From positions 2,232,001 to 2,296,000 of the forward strand of contig NZ_JAATJI010000001.1 of assembly GCF_011927825.1 (NCBI RefSeq): 64,000 nt of DNA, in the 5' to 3' direction. This DNA comes from Polymorphobacter fuscus. GTDB lineage: Bacteria; Pseudomonadota; Alphaproteobacteria; Sphingomonadales; Sphingomonadaceae. Below are positions 53,610-62,528 of this stretch, piece by piece (position 1 is the first letter of the stretch; each line of letters starts with the position of its first letter). Position numbers and translations under genes: made by a program. The notes beneath the pieces are model-generated. The model was not told the origin of the DNA, ran no database searches, and saw only the letters and a program-made list of their open reading frames with translations.

Positions 53610-54798
53610 GCTTCGCCGCGCGCGTCGCCGGCCACCAGCCGAAGAAGATGCCGATCGACGCCGATACCGCGAACGCCACTGTCACGGCGAACAGCGTCAC
53701 CTGGGTTTCGAAGCCGATGACGCCGCCGACGAGCATGGCGAGCCCGGTGCCGACGGCGACGCCGATGCCGCAGCCGATCAGCGACAACATCAGTGCTTCC
53801 AGCAGGAACTGCAGGCGGACGGCCGCGCGGCTGGCGCCGATCGCCATGCGGATGCCGATTTCGCGGGTGCGTTCGGTGACGCTGACCAGCATGATGTTCA
53901 TGATGCCGATGCCGCCGACGACCAGGCTGATCGACCCGATCGCGGCGAGCAGCAGCGAGATCGCCCGCGTCGTCGTGGTCAGCGTGTCGGTGATCGCGGT
54001 CAGGTTCGCCACTTGGAAGTCGTCGGGGTCGGCGGGACGCAGCCGGTGGGTGCGGCGCAGCAGCGCGGTAATGTCGTCGGTGACGCTGTCGAGCGCATCG
54101 GCCGAAGCGACGCTGACCGAAATGGTTCGGATCGAACGGCGGAAGAAATTGCCCTGCAACAGCCGCAGCGCCGACGTCAGCGGCACAACGATGACATCGT
54201 CGCGGTCCTGCCCGCCGAACCCCTGTCCGCGTTTTTCCAATATGCCGATGACGGTGAAGCTGATGCCCTTCACCCGCACCATCTGGCCCATCGGATCATT
54301 GGCGCCGAACAATTTGTCGGCCACCGTTTGCCCGAGCACGGCGACGCGGGCACCGGCGCGTTCCTCGCGATCGGTGAAGATGCGTCCATCGCCGACCGTC
54401 CAGTCATTGACCTGGAAATAGGCCGGAACCGATCCCGTGACATTGGTCGCCCAATTGGCCGGGCCGGCGACGGCCTGCGCCGGAACGCTGGTCGATGGCG
54501 CGGCGGCAAGGACATTGTCGAGCCGGGCGATGCCATCGGCATCCTCGATGCGCAGAGTCGCGCCGGTCCCGGCCCCACCGAAAATGCCGCCCTGCCGCCC
54601 GGCGCCGGCGGTGACGATCAGCATGTTGGAGCCGAGGCCGGAGATCGAATCGGCGACCTGTTTCTGCACCCCGCCGCCGATGGCGAGCATGAGGATGACC
54701 GCTGCCACCCCGATGATCATGCCGAGCATGGTCAGCGACGATCGCAACCGGTTGGCGATCAGCGCGCTCCACGCCTCGGCGAGCATGGTGGTGATCAT
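53581..54798 (-). CDS. MacB-like ABC transporter permease
   Basis: A 405-residue permease with TM1 near residues 20-43 (LTMLGMIIGVAAVILMLAIGGG), a large periplasmic MacB-PCD domain (about 45-270), and three more TMs in the C-terminal FtsX domain (SLLLAAIGSISLVVGGIGIMNIMLVSVTERTREIGIRMAIGASRAAV). In E. coli MacB the ATPase is fused; here it is a separate gene just upstream. It works with MacA and TolC-like proteins as an efflux pump. It ends the operon and overlaps the MATE gene at the 3' end. Confidence 0.93.
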   Translation of the reverse strand: MITTMLAEAWSALIANRLRSSLTMLGMIIGVAAVILMLAIGGGVQKQVADSISGLGSNMLIVTAGAGRQGGIFGGAGTGATLRIEDADGIARLDNVLAAAPSTSVPAQAVAGPANWATNVTGSVPAYFQVNDWTVGDGRIFTDREERAGARVAVLGQTVADKLFGANDPMGQMVRVKGISFTVIGILEKRGQGFGGQDRDDVIVVPLTSALRLLQGNFFRRSIRTISVSVASADALDSVTDDITALLRRTHRLRPADPDDFQVANLTAITDTLTTTTRAISLLLAAIGSISLVVGGIGIMNIMLVSVTERTREIGIRMAIGASRAAVRLQFLLEALMLSLIGCGIGVAVGTGLAMLVGGVIGFETQVTLFAVTVAFAVSASIGIFFGWWPATRAAKLSPIEALRS

Positions 54799-54804
54799 GT
54801 GACT

Positions 54805-54827
54805 ACCTCCCCCCGGCGGGGGGAGGT
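54805..54827. repeat. Perfect hairpin between ABC ATPase and permease genes
   Basis: ACCTCCCCCC-GGC-GGGGGGAGGT, a 10-bp perfect stem with a 3-base loop, occupying most of the 45-base gap. Sites like this are usual attenuating or mRNA-stabilising elements within operons, or repeat insertions; there is no U tract. Confidence 0.55.
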
Positions 54828-54843
54828 GAGAGGTGCGCCTGGC

Positions 54844-55569
54844 TCATGAGACTGGCTCCGCATGCCCATACAGCGCCGCTTCGGTCGGCGGGCCGTCGTA
54901 GAAGATCAGCCCGTCCTGGATGCGGACGACGCGGTTGGTGGCGCGCGCGACTTCCGGGTCATGGGTGACGATCACCACCGTCACCCCCTTGTCCTCGTTG
55001 AGAGCGCGGAACAGCGCCAGCACCTCGACGCCGGTCTTCGTGTCGAGCGCGCCGGTCGGTTCATCGGCGAGCAGCAATTCGGGGTTGTTGGCAAGGCTGC
55101 GCGCCACGGCGACGCGCTGCTGCTGCCCGCCCGAAAGCTGGCTGGGGCGCGAATTGGGCTTGTCGCCGATGCCGACGCTGGCCAGCAAAGTCAGGGCGCG
55201 CGCCTCGCGGTCGGCCTTCGACACGCCCGAATAGACCATCGGCAGCGCGACATTGGCGAGTGCCGACAGCCGTGGCAGCAGGTTGAACTGCTGGAAGACA
55301 AAGCCGATGCCGGCGTTGCGCAGCTTCGCCAACGCGGCTTCCGACAAGGTGGCGGTGTCGGTGCCTTCGAAGCGATAGGTGCCTTCGGTCGGCGTATCGA
55401 GGCAGCCGATGATGTTCATCAATGTCGACTTGCCCGACCCCGACGGTCCCATGATCGCCATGAACTCGCCCTTGGCGACCGCCAGGCTGATGCCGTGGAG
55501 GGCGCGGAAGGTCCCGGCCTCCGAGGCATAGTCCTTGACGACCGTGTCGAGGGCGAGGAGCGCCGTCAT
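54844..55569 (-). CDS. ABC transporter ATP-binding protein (MacB/LolD family)
   Basis: A 241-residue ATPase. Walker A is GPSGSGKSTLMNIIGCLD, signature LSGGQQQRVAVARSLAN, Walker B ELLLADEPTGALDTKTG, and the H-loop THDPEVA. FVFQQFNLLPRLSALANVALPMVYSGV is the Q-loop region typical of the MacB/LolD subfamily. Its start overlaps the macA-like stop by four bases. With the separate permease it forms the energy unit of a MacAB-TolC-like pump. Confidence 0.94.
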   Translation of the reverse strand: MTALLALDTVVKDYASEAGTFRALHGISLAVAKGEFMAIMGPSGSGKSTLMNIIGCLDTPTEGTYRFEGTDTATLSEAALAKLRNAGIGFVFQQFNLLPRLSALANVALPMVYSGVSKADREARALTLLASVGIGDKPNSRPSQLSGGQQQRVAVARSLANNPELLLADEPTGALDTKTGVEVLALFRALNEDKGVTVVIVTHDPEVARATNRVVRIQDGLIFYDGPPTEAALYGHAEPVS

Positions 55570-56762
55570 CGCGCCGCCGGCGCCTTGCCGTTGCCGCCGC
55601 TGTTCGGGCTTTCCCGGCGGCCGCCCGGCGGGCCGGAAAACAGGCCGCCGGCCGGTTTGGCGCCGATGTTGGAGCCGGTGACGACGACATCGCCGACCTT
55701 CAGCGGTCCGGACAGGATCTCGCTGTTGTCCGCATCGGACGCCCCGGCGCGCACCCGCCGCGCTTCGGGCTGGCCATTGGCGAGGACGAACAGGGTCACC
55801 AGATCGGCTTGCGGGCGGGCCCGGCCGGCGGTGCGGACGGGCTTGTAGCCTTCGGGCTTGAAGCTGAGCGCCGCATTGGGGACGAGCAGGACGTTCTTGC
55901 GGTCCGACACGATGAAATTGGCGTTGGCGGTCATCCCCGGCAACAGCGCGCCATCGGGGTTCGCCGCCTTGACGATGACGGTGTAGGTGACCACATTCTG
56001 CTGGGTCGTCGGATTCAGCCGGATCTGGTCGACGGTGCCGGTGAACTGCCGGGCGCCATAGGCATCGACGGTGAAATCGACGCGCTGGCCGGGCTTGACC
56101 TTGGCGACATCGGCTTCGGCGACGGCGGCCTCGATCTGCATCTGCGTCAGGTCGCGGGCGATCTGGAACAGCGTCGGCGTGTTGAACGACGCCGCCACTG
56201 TCTGGCCGATATCGATCTGGCGGCTGATGACGACCCCGGCGACGGGCGATCGGATGACGCTGAACTCCAGATTGGCGCGGTCCTGGCGGATCTGCGCTTC
56301 GGCCTGCGCCACCTGCGCTGCCGTGCTGCGCGCCGACGCCAGCGCGGTTTCATAATCCTGGCGGCTGATGAAATCCTGCTTGACCAGCTGTGCCGCCCGC
56401 GCGGCGTTGGCGGATTGCAGCTGCGCGGTGGCGCGGATGTTGGTCAGCGCCGCCTCGCTCGCCTGCAGCCGCGAATTGAACAGCGCCGGATCGAGCCGCA
56501 GCAGCAGCTGCCCGGCCTTCACCCGGTCGTTGAAATCGGCATAGAGCGCCTGCACCGTTCCCGACACCTGGGTGCCGACGCTGACGACACGCACCGGGTT
56601 GATGATGCCGTTGGCGGTGATCTCCTCGGTCAGGTCGCCGCGTTCGACGACCGCGGTCTTGTACGGATCGACCACCGGCGGCGGGTTGAAGCGCTTCCAC
56701 AGGACGAACGCTGCAACGGCTGCAACGACGAGGGCGAGGATGATCCAGCTGCGGCGCTTCAT
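55566..56762 (-). CDS. MacA-like periplasmic adaptor (membrane fusion protein)
   Basis: A 398-residue adaptor with an N-terminal TM (WIILALVVAAVAAFVLW), the lipoyl half-motif VGTQVSGTVQALYADFNDRVKAGQLLLRLDP, an alpha-helical hairpin (about 105-180) that meets TolC, the second lipoyl half RSPVAGVVISRQIDIGQTV, and beta-barrel and membrane-proximal domains. It ends in a Gly/Pro/Asn-rich tail. The ATG at 56762 is preferred over a GTG three codons upstream because GGTGAG lies eight bases before it. It links the ABC pair to the TolC-like protein encoded upstream. Confidence 0.93.
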   Translation of the reverse strand: MKRRSWIILALVVAAVAAFVLWKRFNPPPVVDPYKTAVVERGDLTEEITANGIINPVRVVSVGTQVSGTVQALYADFNDRVKAGQLLLRLDPALFNSRLQASEAALTNIRATAQLQSANAARAAQLVKQDFISRQDYETALASARSTAAQVAQAEAQIRQDRANLEFSVIRSPVAGVVISRQIDIGQTVAASFNTPTLFQIARDLTQMQIEAAVAEADVAKVKPGQRVDFTVDAYGARQFTGTVDQIRLNPTTQQNVVTYTVIVKAANPDGALLPGMTANANFIVSDRKNVLLVPNAALSFKPEGYKPVRTAGRARPQADLVTLFVLANGQPEARRVRAGASDADNSEILSGPLKVGDVVVTGSNIGAKPAGGLFSGPPGGRRESPNSGGNGKAPAAR

Positions 56763-56771
56763 GATGTGCAC

Positions 56772-58184
56772 TCACCGTTCGACATCGATGGCCTCCCCGA
56801 TGCTGCCGATGGCGCGGGCGAGCTGGGCGTTGTTGGTGCGGACATTATATTCAGCCTGGACAAGCTGCTGGCGGGCGCTGGCGAGCGCGCTTTGGGCGTT
56901 GAGCAGGTCGGCGAAGGTGCCGACGCCGGCGCGATAGCGGCCCTGTGCCAGGTCGGCGGACAGGGTGGCGCTGCGCACCAGCACCCGCGCCGTGGCCAGG
57001 CTGCTGAAGGCGTTGTCGAGCGCGACGAAGTTCGAATAGACCGACAGCCCCGCCTGTTGCCGCGTCTGTTCGGCCAGCGCCTGCTGCTGTTCCAGCTGGG
57101 CCCGCGCCGCCGCGATATTGTAGCGGGTGTTCCAGCCCGAAAACAGCGGCACGGACAAGGCCAGCCCCGCCGACGCGACGTTGCGGTCGATCGTCGTGTC
57201 GATGGCGGACAGGCCGTTCGATGCTTGTACCGACAGGCTGGGGCGGCCGGCGGATTGCGCGTTGCGCACATTGGCGGCGGCGGCATCGACATTGGCGCGC
57301 GCGGCGATGATGTCGGGCCGCAGCCGCTCGGCATCGGCGATCAGCGCTTCGGCGCCGGCCCGCAGCACGTCGCCCGATGCCAGCGGCGCGGTCGGCGCGA
57401 GGTCGAGCGTCCGGGTGGGCGGCAGGCCGATGGCGACGGCGAGCTGTGCCGCCGATGTGGCGATGGCGCCGCGGGTCTGGATCAGCGTCAGTTCGGCCTG
57501 GGCAAAGGCGGTTTCGGCCTGCAACTGGTCGGCACCGGTGGCGACGCCGGCGGCCTTGCGCCCGGTGGCGAGATCGCGCGACTGGCGGGCGAAGGTCAGG
57601 TTGGCGACATTGGCCGCCTCGATGGCGCGATTGGCCTCCAGATTGTTGTAGGCGGTGACGACGTTGAGGACGACACCCTGCGCCGCATCGGCATAGTTGG
57701 CGAAGGCGGCGCGCTGCTGCGCGGTGGCGGCGTCGATCGCGGCCCGCCGGCCGCCGCCATCGAAGATCAGGTAATTGACGGCCAGCCGCGCCGAGCTGTT
57801 GACCTGGGTCAGCACGCTGCTGCCGCCGACGACATTGCCATTGGCATCGATGAAGCCGGTGTCCTGGAAACTCTTGCTGCTGCTCAGCGTCGGGCCGATG
57901 CTGAGGCTTGCGGAGGGCAGTTGCGCCGACCGGGCGATGCCGATCTGCGCTGCCGCACCCCGCACGCCGGCCCAGGACACTGCGGTCTGCGGGTTGCGGC
58001 ACAGCGCGATATCGACAAGGTCGGGCAGCGTCAGCGCGCGTGTCGGCACCTCGCCGCACGCCGCCTGGCGGGCAGACAGCGGCGGCGGCGCCGCAGGGAT
58101 GATTCCGCGCGGGTCATCATGCGTCGGCACGGCCGATGCCGAAGACGCAAGGAGCAGCGCCGCGAGAGCGAAACGGACAATCAT
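56772..58184 (-). CDS. TolC family outer membrane efflux protein
   Basis: A 470-residue outer-membrane channel protein. A signal peptide (RFALAALLLASSASAVP) is followed by the two repeats of the TolC fold: ALTLPDLVDIALCRNPQTAVSWAGVRGAAAQIG..., then DLAPTAPLASGDVLRAGAEALIADAERLRPDIIAARANVDAAAANV. Long coiled-coil helices and a RYRAGVGTFADLLNAQSALASARQQLVQAEYNVR segment close the second half. It is the first gene of tolC-macA-ATPase-permease. One cysteine pair (ACGEV, ALCRN) lies near the N-terminus. Confidence 0.93.
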   Translation of the reverse strand: MIVRFALAALLLASSASAVPTHDDPRGIIPAAPPPLSARQAACGEVPTRALTLPDLVDIALCRNPQTAVSWAGVRGAAAQIGIARSAQLPSASLSIGPTLSSSKSFQDTGFIDANGNVVGGSSVLTQVNSSARLAVNYLIFDGGGRRAAIDAATAQQRAAFANYADAAQGVVLNVVTAYNNLEANRAIEAANVANLTFARQSRDLATGRKAAGVATGADQLQAETAFAQAELTLIQTRGAIATSAAQLAVAIGLPPTRTLDLAPTAPLASGDVLRAGAEALIADAERLRPDIIAARANVDAAAANVRNAQSAGRPSLSVQASNGLSAIDTTIDRNVASAGLALSVPLFSGWNTRYNIAAARAQLEQQQALAEQTRQQAGLSVYSNFVALDNAFSSLATARVLVRSATLSADLAQGRYRAGVGTFADLLNAQSALASARQQLVQAEYNVRTNNAQLARAIGSIGEAIDVER

Positions 58185-58281
58185 GAGGTTCGGACAGGCC
58201 TTTAGCGCATGCAGACGTTACGCGGCGAGGCGTCATTTCACCCGCGACCATTTGGTGAGATGATTGTCATCCCGGTCGAGG

Positions 58282-58298
58282 TCGTGCCGGCGGCACGA
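58282..58298. terminator. Hairpin downstream of the flavin monooxygenase gene
   Basis: TCGTGCC-GGC-GGCACGA, a perfect 7-bp stem with a 3-base loop, just past the 3' end of the minus-strand monooxygenase gene and upstream of the tolC gene. No U tract follows; weak terminator at best. Confidence 0.3.
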
Positions 58299-58305
58299 TC
58301 CGCGG

Positions 58306-59625
58306 CTAGGCGGCCCGGGGCAGGCGCCGCGCACCGGCGGCCGTCTCGCGGACCAGGTCGGCGACATAGGGTTCGAAATTCACCTGCATCGTGTGCCGCC
58401 GGCTGGCATAATAATGGCCCTGGTAGCGCGCCTCGTCATCGGCGATGGCCTTCGCCATCGTCGCCGGATCGGGCAGGGCATAGCGGCCGGTCAGATAGGC
58501 AACGAGCAGCTTCGACTGTTGTTCGGCAAGGTTGACAAGGGTCGGCAGCGCCTGGGCCAGGCCCATGAACCACAGGCCATGCAGCGCTGGCTCTGCCTGC
58601 ACCATGCGCTTGAACAGCGGGATATGGTTGTCGGTGACCGGCGCGTCGTCAGGGGCCAGAAAAGGGAAGTCGATATTGTAGCCGGTGGCGGTAACGATGA
58701 CGTCGATCGTTTCGCGGCTGCCGTCGCTGAACACCACCTCGGCGCCGTCGAACCGGTCGATGGCGGGCTTGATGGCGATATCGCCGTTCGACATGCGGGT
58801 CAGGAATTCGCCGCTGACGGTGGGGTGCGCTTCCAGCGGCTTGTGGTCGGGGGTCGGCAGGCCATAATCCTCCATGCGGCCGACCGCCTTGATGATGGTG
58901 CGCGCCGCCAGCTTTCGAACAAGGCCCAGCGGCATCCACGCCGGCAGCGGCGTCTTGTCGACCGGCTTGCCGTTGAGCGACTTGGGCAGCACCCAGACAC
59001 CGCGGCGCGTCGACACCCACAGCCTGGCCGTCAGCGCCCGCTGGCCGAGTTCCGACGCGATATCGACGGCGCTGTTGCCCATGCCGACGACGAGCACGCG
59101 CTTGCCGATCATGTCGACCGGCGCGAACGGTGTCTTGTAGTCATGGGCGTGGAGGATCGTGCCGTCGAACGTCCCCGGCCAGGTCGGGCGGTTGGGCGAC
59201 CAATGGTGGCCGTTGGCGACGACGACATGGCTGTAGGTTGCGGTGCCGCCCGGGGTGGTGACGTCCCAGCCGGCGCCGCCGCGGCGCACCGCCGTGACCG
59301 GGGTGTCGAACCGGACCAGGTCGCGCAGGCCGAAATGATCGACATAGGCGTTGAAATAGGCCGCGATCAGGCTGTGGTGGGGGAAATCGGGCCAGTCCGC
59401 GGGAACGGGGAACTCTTCGAACTGCAACCGGGTCTTCGACGTGTCGATGTGGAGCGACTGATAGGCCGAGCTCATGCCATTGGGGTTGGCATAGGCCCAG
59501 TTGCCGCCGATCCGGTCCGATGCTTCGAACCAGTCGAATGCCAGCCCCGCATCGCGCAGCCGCTTGGCGGTGGTGAAGCCGGAACAGCCGGCTCCGATGA
59601 GGGCAATTTTCTGGGCGGTTGTCAT
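58306..59625 (-). CDS. Flavin-containing monooxygenase
   Basis: A 439-residue FAD/NADPH monooxygenase of the FMO/YUCCA type. The FAD site is ALIGAGCSGFTTAKRL, the NADPH site is VLVVGMGNSAVDIASEL, and TATGYNIDFPFL is the FMO ATGY motif. SDRIGGNWAYAN and HIDTSKTRLQFEEFPVPADWPDFP fit FMOs that oxygenate N- or S-containing small molecules; a Baeyer-Villiger role is less likely because the expected fingerprint is missing. ATG at 59625. It diverges from the small ferredoxin-like gene at 59710. Confidence 0.9.
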   Translation of the reverse strand: MTTAQKIALIGAGCSGFTTAKRLRDAGLAFDWFEASDRIGGNWAYANPNGMSSAYQSLHIDTSKTRLQFEEFPVPADWPDFPHHSLIAAYFNAYVDHFGLRDLVRFDTPVTAVRRGGAGWDVTTPGGTATYSHVVVANGHHWSPNRPTWPGTFDGTILHAHDYKTPFAPVDMIGKRVLVVGMGNSAVDIASELGQRALTARLWVSTRRGVWVLPKSLNGKPVDKTPLPAWMPLGLVRKLAARTIIKAVGRMEDYGLPTPDHKPLEAHPTVSGEFLTRMSNGDIAIKPAIDRFDGAEVVFSDGSRETIDVIVTATGYNIDFPFLAPDDAPVTDNHIPLFKRMVQAEPALHGLWFMGLAQALPTLVNLAEQQSKLLVAYLTGRYALPDPATMAKAIADDEARYQGHYYASRRHTMQVNFEPYVADLVRETAAGARRLPRAA

Positions 59626-59709
59626 CGCGCAAATGTAGCGCGACGATGGTGCCGCGAAACCCGCACAGATGGCAGGGCGTTGTTGCGCGCACCCGTCCGA
59701 GGAATTGCC

Positions 59710-60051
59710 ATGCACAAGCCGATCAAGAGCGTCCCCACCCCTGCCGTCGGCCTTGTCGCCATCTGCGGCAAATGCGGCAAGAAACTCGGGGGCGGCTTTG
59801 GCCCCGGCGGCGGCACATCGCTCGGCAAGGCGCTGGCGGCGGCGCTGCGGCTGCCCAAGCCCAAACGGGCGCGGCTGCGGATCGTGGAAACCAAGTGCCT
59901 CAAGCTGTGTCCCAAGGGCGCGGTGGCGGTGGTTGGCAGCGCCAACCCGGGGCAGATCCTGGTCGTGCCGGCCGGAACTCCGGTGGCGGCGGTCATCCGG
60001 CGGCTCGAACTGGCGCATGATATCGCAGCGCCGCTCGCCCAACCCGGCTAA
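59710..60051 (+). CDS. Thioredoxin-like [2Fe-2S] ferredoxin-type small protein
   Basis: A 113-residue protein with cysteines in AICGKCGKKLGGGFG and ETKCLKLCPKGAVAVV, the C-x2-C ... C-x3-C pattern of thioredoxin-like 2Fe-2S ferredoxins. Between the pairs is a basic stretch (RLPKPKRARLRIVE). The C-terminus has an alanine-rich helix. It may carry electrons for an oxidase; the divergent flavin monooxygenase and the downstream NADPH-producing zwf are possible partners. zwf starts 43 bases after its stop, so they may be cotranscribed. Confidence 0.78.
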   Translation: MHKPIKSVPTPAVGLVAICGKCGKKLGGGFGPGGGTSLGKALAAALRLPKPKRARLRIVETKCLKLCPKGAVAVVGSANPGQILVVPAGTPVAAVIRRLELAHDIAAPLAQPG

Positions 60052-60094
60052 GCTGCGCTGGCCCTTTCGCCGGCGACGACCTAAACAGGGGGGC

Positions 60095-61543
60095 ATGACC
60101 CAGCCCTGCACGCATCTCCTGCTTTTCGGCGCAACCGGCGACCTTTCGAAACGCATGTTGCTGCCGTCGCTGTTCGGGCTCGATGCCGATGGCCTGCTGC
60201 CCGACAGCCTGCGCATCATCGCCACCGCGCGGTCCGTCCACGATACCGCCGAATTCCGCGCCCTGGCGGCAGCGGCGCTCGACGCCACGGTCGATGCCGA
60301 TCGTCGCCACCCCGACCAGGTGGCGCGCTTTCTGGACCGCATCACCTATGTCCCGCTCGATGCCAGCAAGGCCGAAGGCTTTGCCGCGCTGGCGCAGGAA
60401 ATCGGCGACACCGCGCATGTCGCGATCTTCCTGTCGACGGCGCCCAGCCTGTTCGGGCCGACGATCGCCGGCCTGTCCGGCGCCGGGCTGGCGGGGCCAG
60501 GGGTGCGGCTGGCGCTGGAAAAGCCGCTGGGGTCCGATCTGGCCAGCAGCCGACAGATCAACGATGCCGTCGCCGCCGCCTATCCCGAGGACCGGACCTT
60601 CCGCATCGACCATTATCTGGGCAAGGAAACCGTCCAGAACCTCATTGCCCTGCGCTTCGGCAACACGCTGTTCGAGCCGCTGTGGAATGCCGGCGGCATC
60701 GACCATGTCCAGATCAGCATCGCCGAGACGGTGGGCCTCGAATCGCGTGCCGATTACTACGACGGCATGGGGGCGCTGCGCGACATGGTGCAGAACCACA
60801 TGCTGCAATTGCTGGCGCTGGTCGCGATGGAACCGCCGGCGCGGTTCGACCCGACCAGCGTGCGCGATGAAAAGGTCAAGGTGCTGCGATCGCTGCGCCC
60901 CATCGATCGCGCCACCGTCGAATCGCACAGCGTCCGCGGCCAATATGTCGCCGGCGCCGTCGATGGCCAGCCGGTGCGCGGCTATGCCGAGGAACTCGGC
61001 CGGTCATCGGGAACCGAAACCTTCGTGGCGCTGAAGGCCCATGTCGACAACTGGCGCTGGCAGGGGGTGCCCTTCTACCTGCGCACCGGCAAGCGGCTGC
61101 CCGAACGCACCAGCGAGATCATCATCCAGTTCAAGCCGGTGCCGCATTCGATGTTCGGCGATGCGCCGTTGAAGCCCAACATGCTGATCATCGGCCTGCA
61201 GCCCGATGAAAATATCGGCCTGACGATGATGGCCAAGGCGCCGGGGCTGGATCGCGACGGGCTGAAGCTGCGGTCGGTGCCGCTCGACATCGGCATCAAC
61301 AACGCCTTTGCCGACGTCCGCCGCCGGATTGCCTATGAACGGCTGCTGCTCGACCTGATCGAAGGCAAGCAGACGCTGTTCGTCCGCCGTGACGAGGTCG
61401 AGGCGCAATGGACCTGGATCGACGCCATTCGCGCCGGCTGGGCGGCGCAGGGCATGGCGCCGGCGCCCTATGCCGCCGGCAATTGGGGTCCGAACGGCGC
61501 GATCCGGCTGACCGAGCGCGACGGCGTCAGCTGGCATGACTGA
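60095..61543 (+). CDS. zwf: Glucose-6-phosphate dehydrogenase
   Basis: A 482-residue NADP-linked enzyme that makes 6-phosphogluconolactone and NADPH. The dinucleotide site is LLLFGATGDLSKRMLLPSLF, the substrate-binding motif is RIDHYLGKE, and EKPLGSDLASSRQIN and FYLRTGKRLPERTSEI are the other signatures. The ATG at 60095 begins MTQPCTHLL. It is the first enzyme of a zwf-glk-eda run; glk overlaps its 3' end by eight bases. Lactonase (pgl) and 6-phosphogluconate dehydratase (edd) are not in the run. Confidence 0.95.
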   Translation: MTQPCTHLLLFGATGDLSKRMLLPSLFGLDADGLLPDSLRIIATARSVHDTAEFRALAAAALDATVDADRRHPDQVARFLDRITYVPLDASKAEGFAALAQEIGDTAHVAIFLSTAPSLFGPTIAGLSGAGLAGPGVRLALEKPLGSDLASSRQINDAVAAAYPEDRTFRIDHYLGKETVQNLIALRFGNTLFEPLWNAGGIDHVQISIAETVGLESRADYYDGMGALRDMVQNHMLQLLALVAMEPPARFDPTSVRDEKVKVLRSLRPIDRATVESHSVRGQYVAGAVDGQPVRGYAEELGRSSGTETFVALKAHVDNWRWQGVPFYLRTGKRLPERTSEIIIQFKPVPHSMFGDAPLKPNMLIIGLQPDENIGLTMMAKAPGLDRDGLKLRSVPLDIGINNAFADVRRRIAYERLLLDLIEGKQTLFVRRDEVEAQWTWIDAIRAGWAAQGMAPAPYAAGNWGPNGAIRLTERDGVSWHD

Positions 61544-62528
61544 GACGACCGAGATCGTCGCCGCCGATATCGGCGGCACCCATGCGCGCTTTGCCATTGC
61601 AGAGGTTGCCGGCGGCCGCGTGCTGCGGCTGGGGCCCGAAGCGACGGTGCGCGCCGCCGACCATGCCAGCCTGCAGATCGCCTGGCAAAGCTGGGCGGCG
61701 ACGCTGGGCCGGCCATTGCCGCGCGCCGCCGCCATCGCGCTGGCCACGCCGATCAGCGGCGACGTGCTCAAGATGACCAACAACCCCTGGATCATCCGGC
61801 CGGCGCTGATCCCCGAAAAGCTGGGGGTCGATCGCTATGTCCTCGTCAATGATTTCGAAGCCGTCGCCCATGCCGTCGCCCAGCTCGATCCGGCCGGCGC
61901 GGACAGCGGCTTTCGCCACCTCTGCGGCCCCGACGCGGCTTTGCCCGACACCGGTGTCATCACCATCCTCGGTCCTGGAACCGGCATGGGCGTGGCGCAA
62001 CTGCATCGCATCGGCGGCAGCTACCATGTCATCGCCACCGAAGGCGGCCATATCGATTTCGCCCCGCTCGACAGTATCGAGGACGCGATATTGGCGCATT
62101 TGCGCCGCCGCCATGTCCGCGTGTCGGCGGAACGCATCGTTTCCGGCCCCGGCCTCGCCGCCATCCACGAAGTCCTCGCTGCCATCGAAGGCCGCGCCAT
62201 CCTTGCCGGCGACGACAAGGCTTTATGGACGGCGGCGCTGGCCGGTAGCGACAGCCTGGCCGCGGCGGCGCTCGATCGCTTCTGCCTGGCGCTGGGCAGT
62301 TTTGCCGGTGACATCGCCCTGGCGCAGGGGGCAGCGGCGGTGGTCATCGCCGGCGGCGTCGGCGCCCGCATTGCCGACCATCTGCCTGCATCGGGCTTTG
62401 CCGAGCGTTTCCGCGCCAAGGGCCGCTTCCACGCCCTGATGGACCGCATGCCGGTCAAGCTCGTCAGCCATCCCCAGCCCGGCCTTTATGGTGCCGCCGC
62501 GGCCTTTGCCCAAAGGAACCCCCAATGA
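61536..62528 (+). CDS. glk: Glucokinase
   Basis: A 330-residue ROK-unlike group A glucokinase (Glk/HexA family) that makes glucose 6-phosphate. The phosphate-1 loop is VAADIGGTHARFAIAE, the substrate site includes NNPWIIRP and VNDFEAVAHA, and ILGPGTGMGVAQLH and EGGHIDF are the ATP-side motifs. Overlaps zwf by eight bases and eda by four bases. With zwf and eda it forms a glucose-to-Entner-Doudoroff operon. Confidence 0.94.
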   Translation: MTETTEIVAADIGGTHARFAIAEVAGGRVLRLGPEATVRAADHASLQIAWQSWAATLGRPLPRAAAIALATPISGDVLKMTNNPWIIRPALIPEKLGVDRYVLVNDFEAVAHAVAQLDPAGADSGFRHLCGPDAALPDTGVITILGPGTGMGVAQLHRIGGSYHVIATEGGHIDFAPLDSIEDAILAHLRRRHVRVSAERIVSGPGLAAIHEVLAAIEGRAILAGDDKALWTAALAGSDSLAAAALDRFCLALGSFAGDIALAQGAAAVVIAGGVGARIADHLPASGFAERFRAKGRFHALMDRMPVKLVSHPQPGLYGAAAAFAQRNPQ

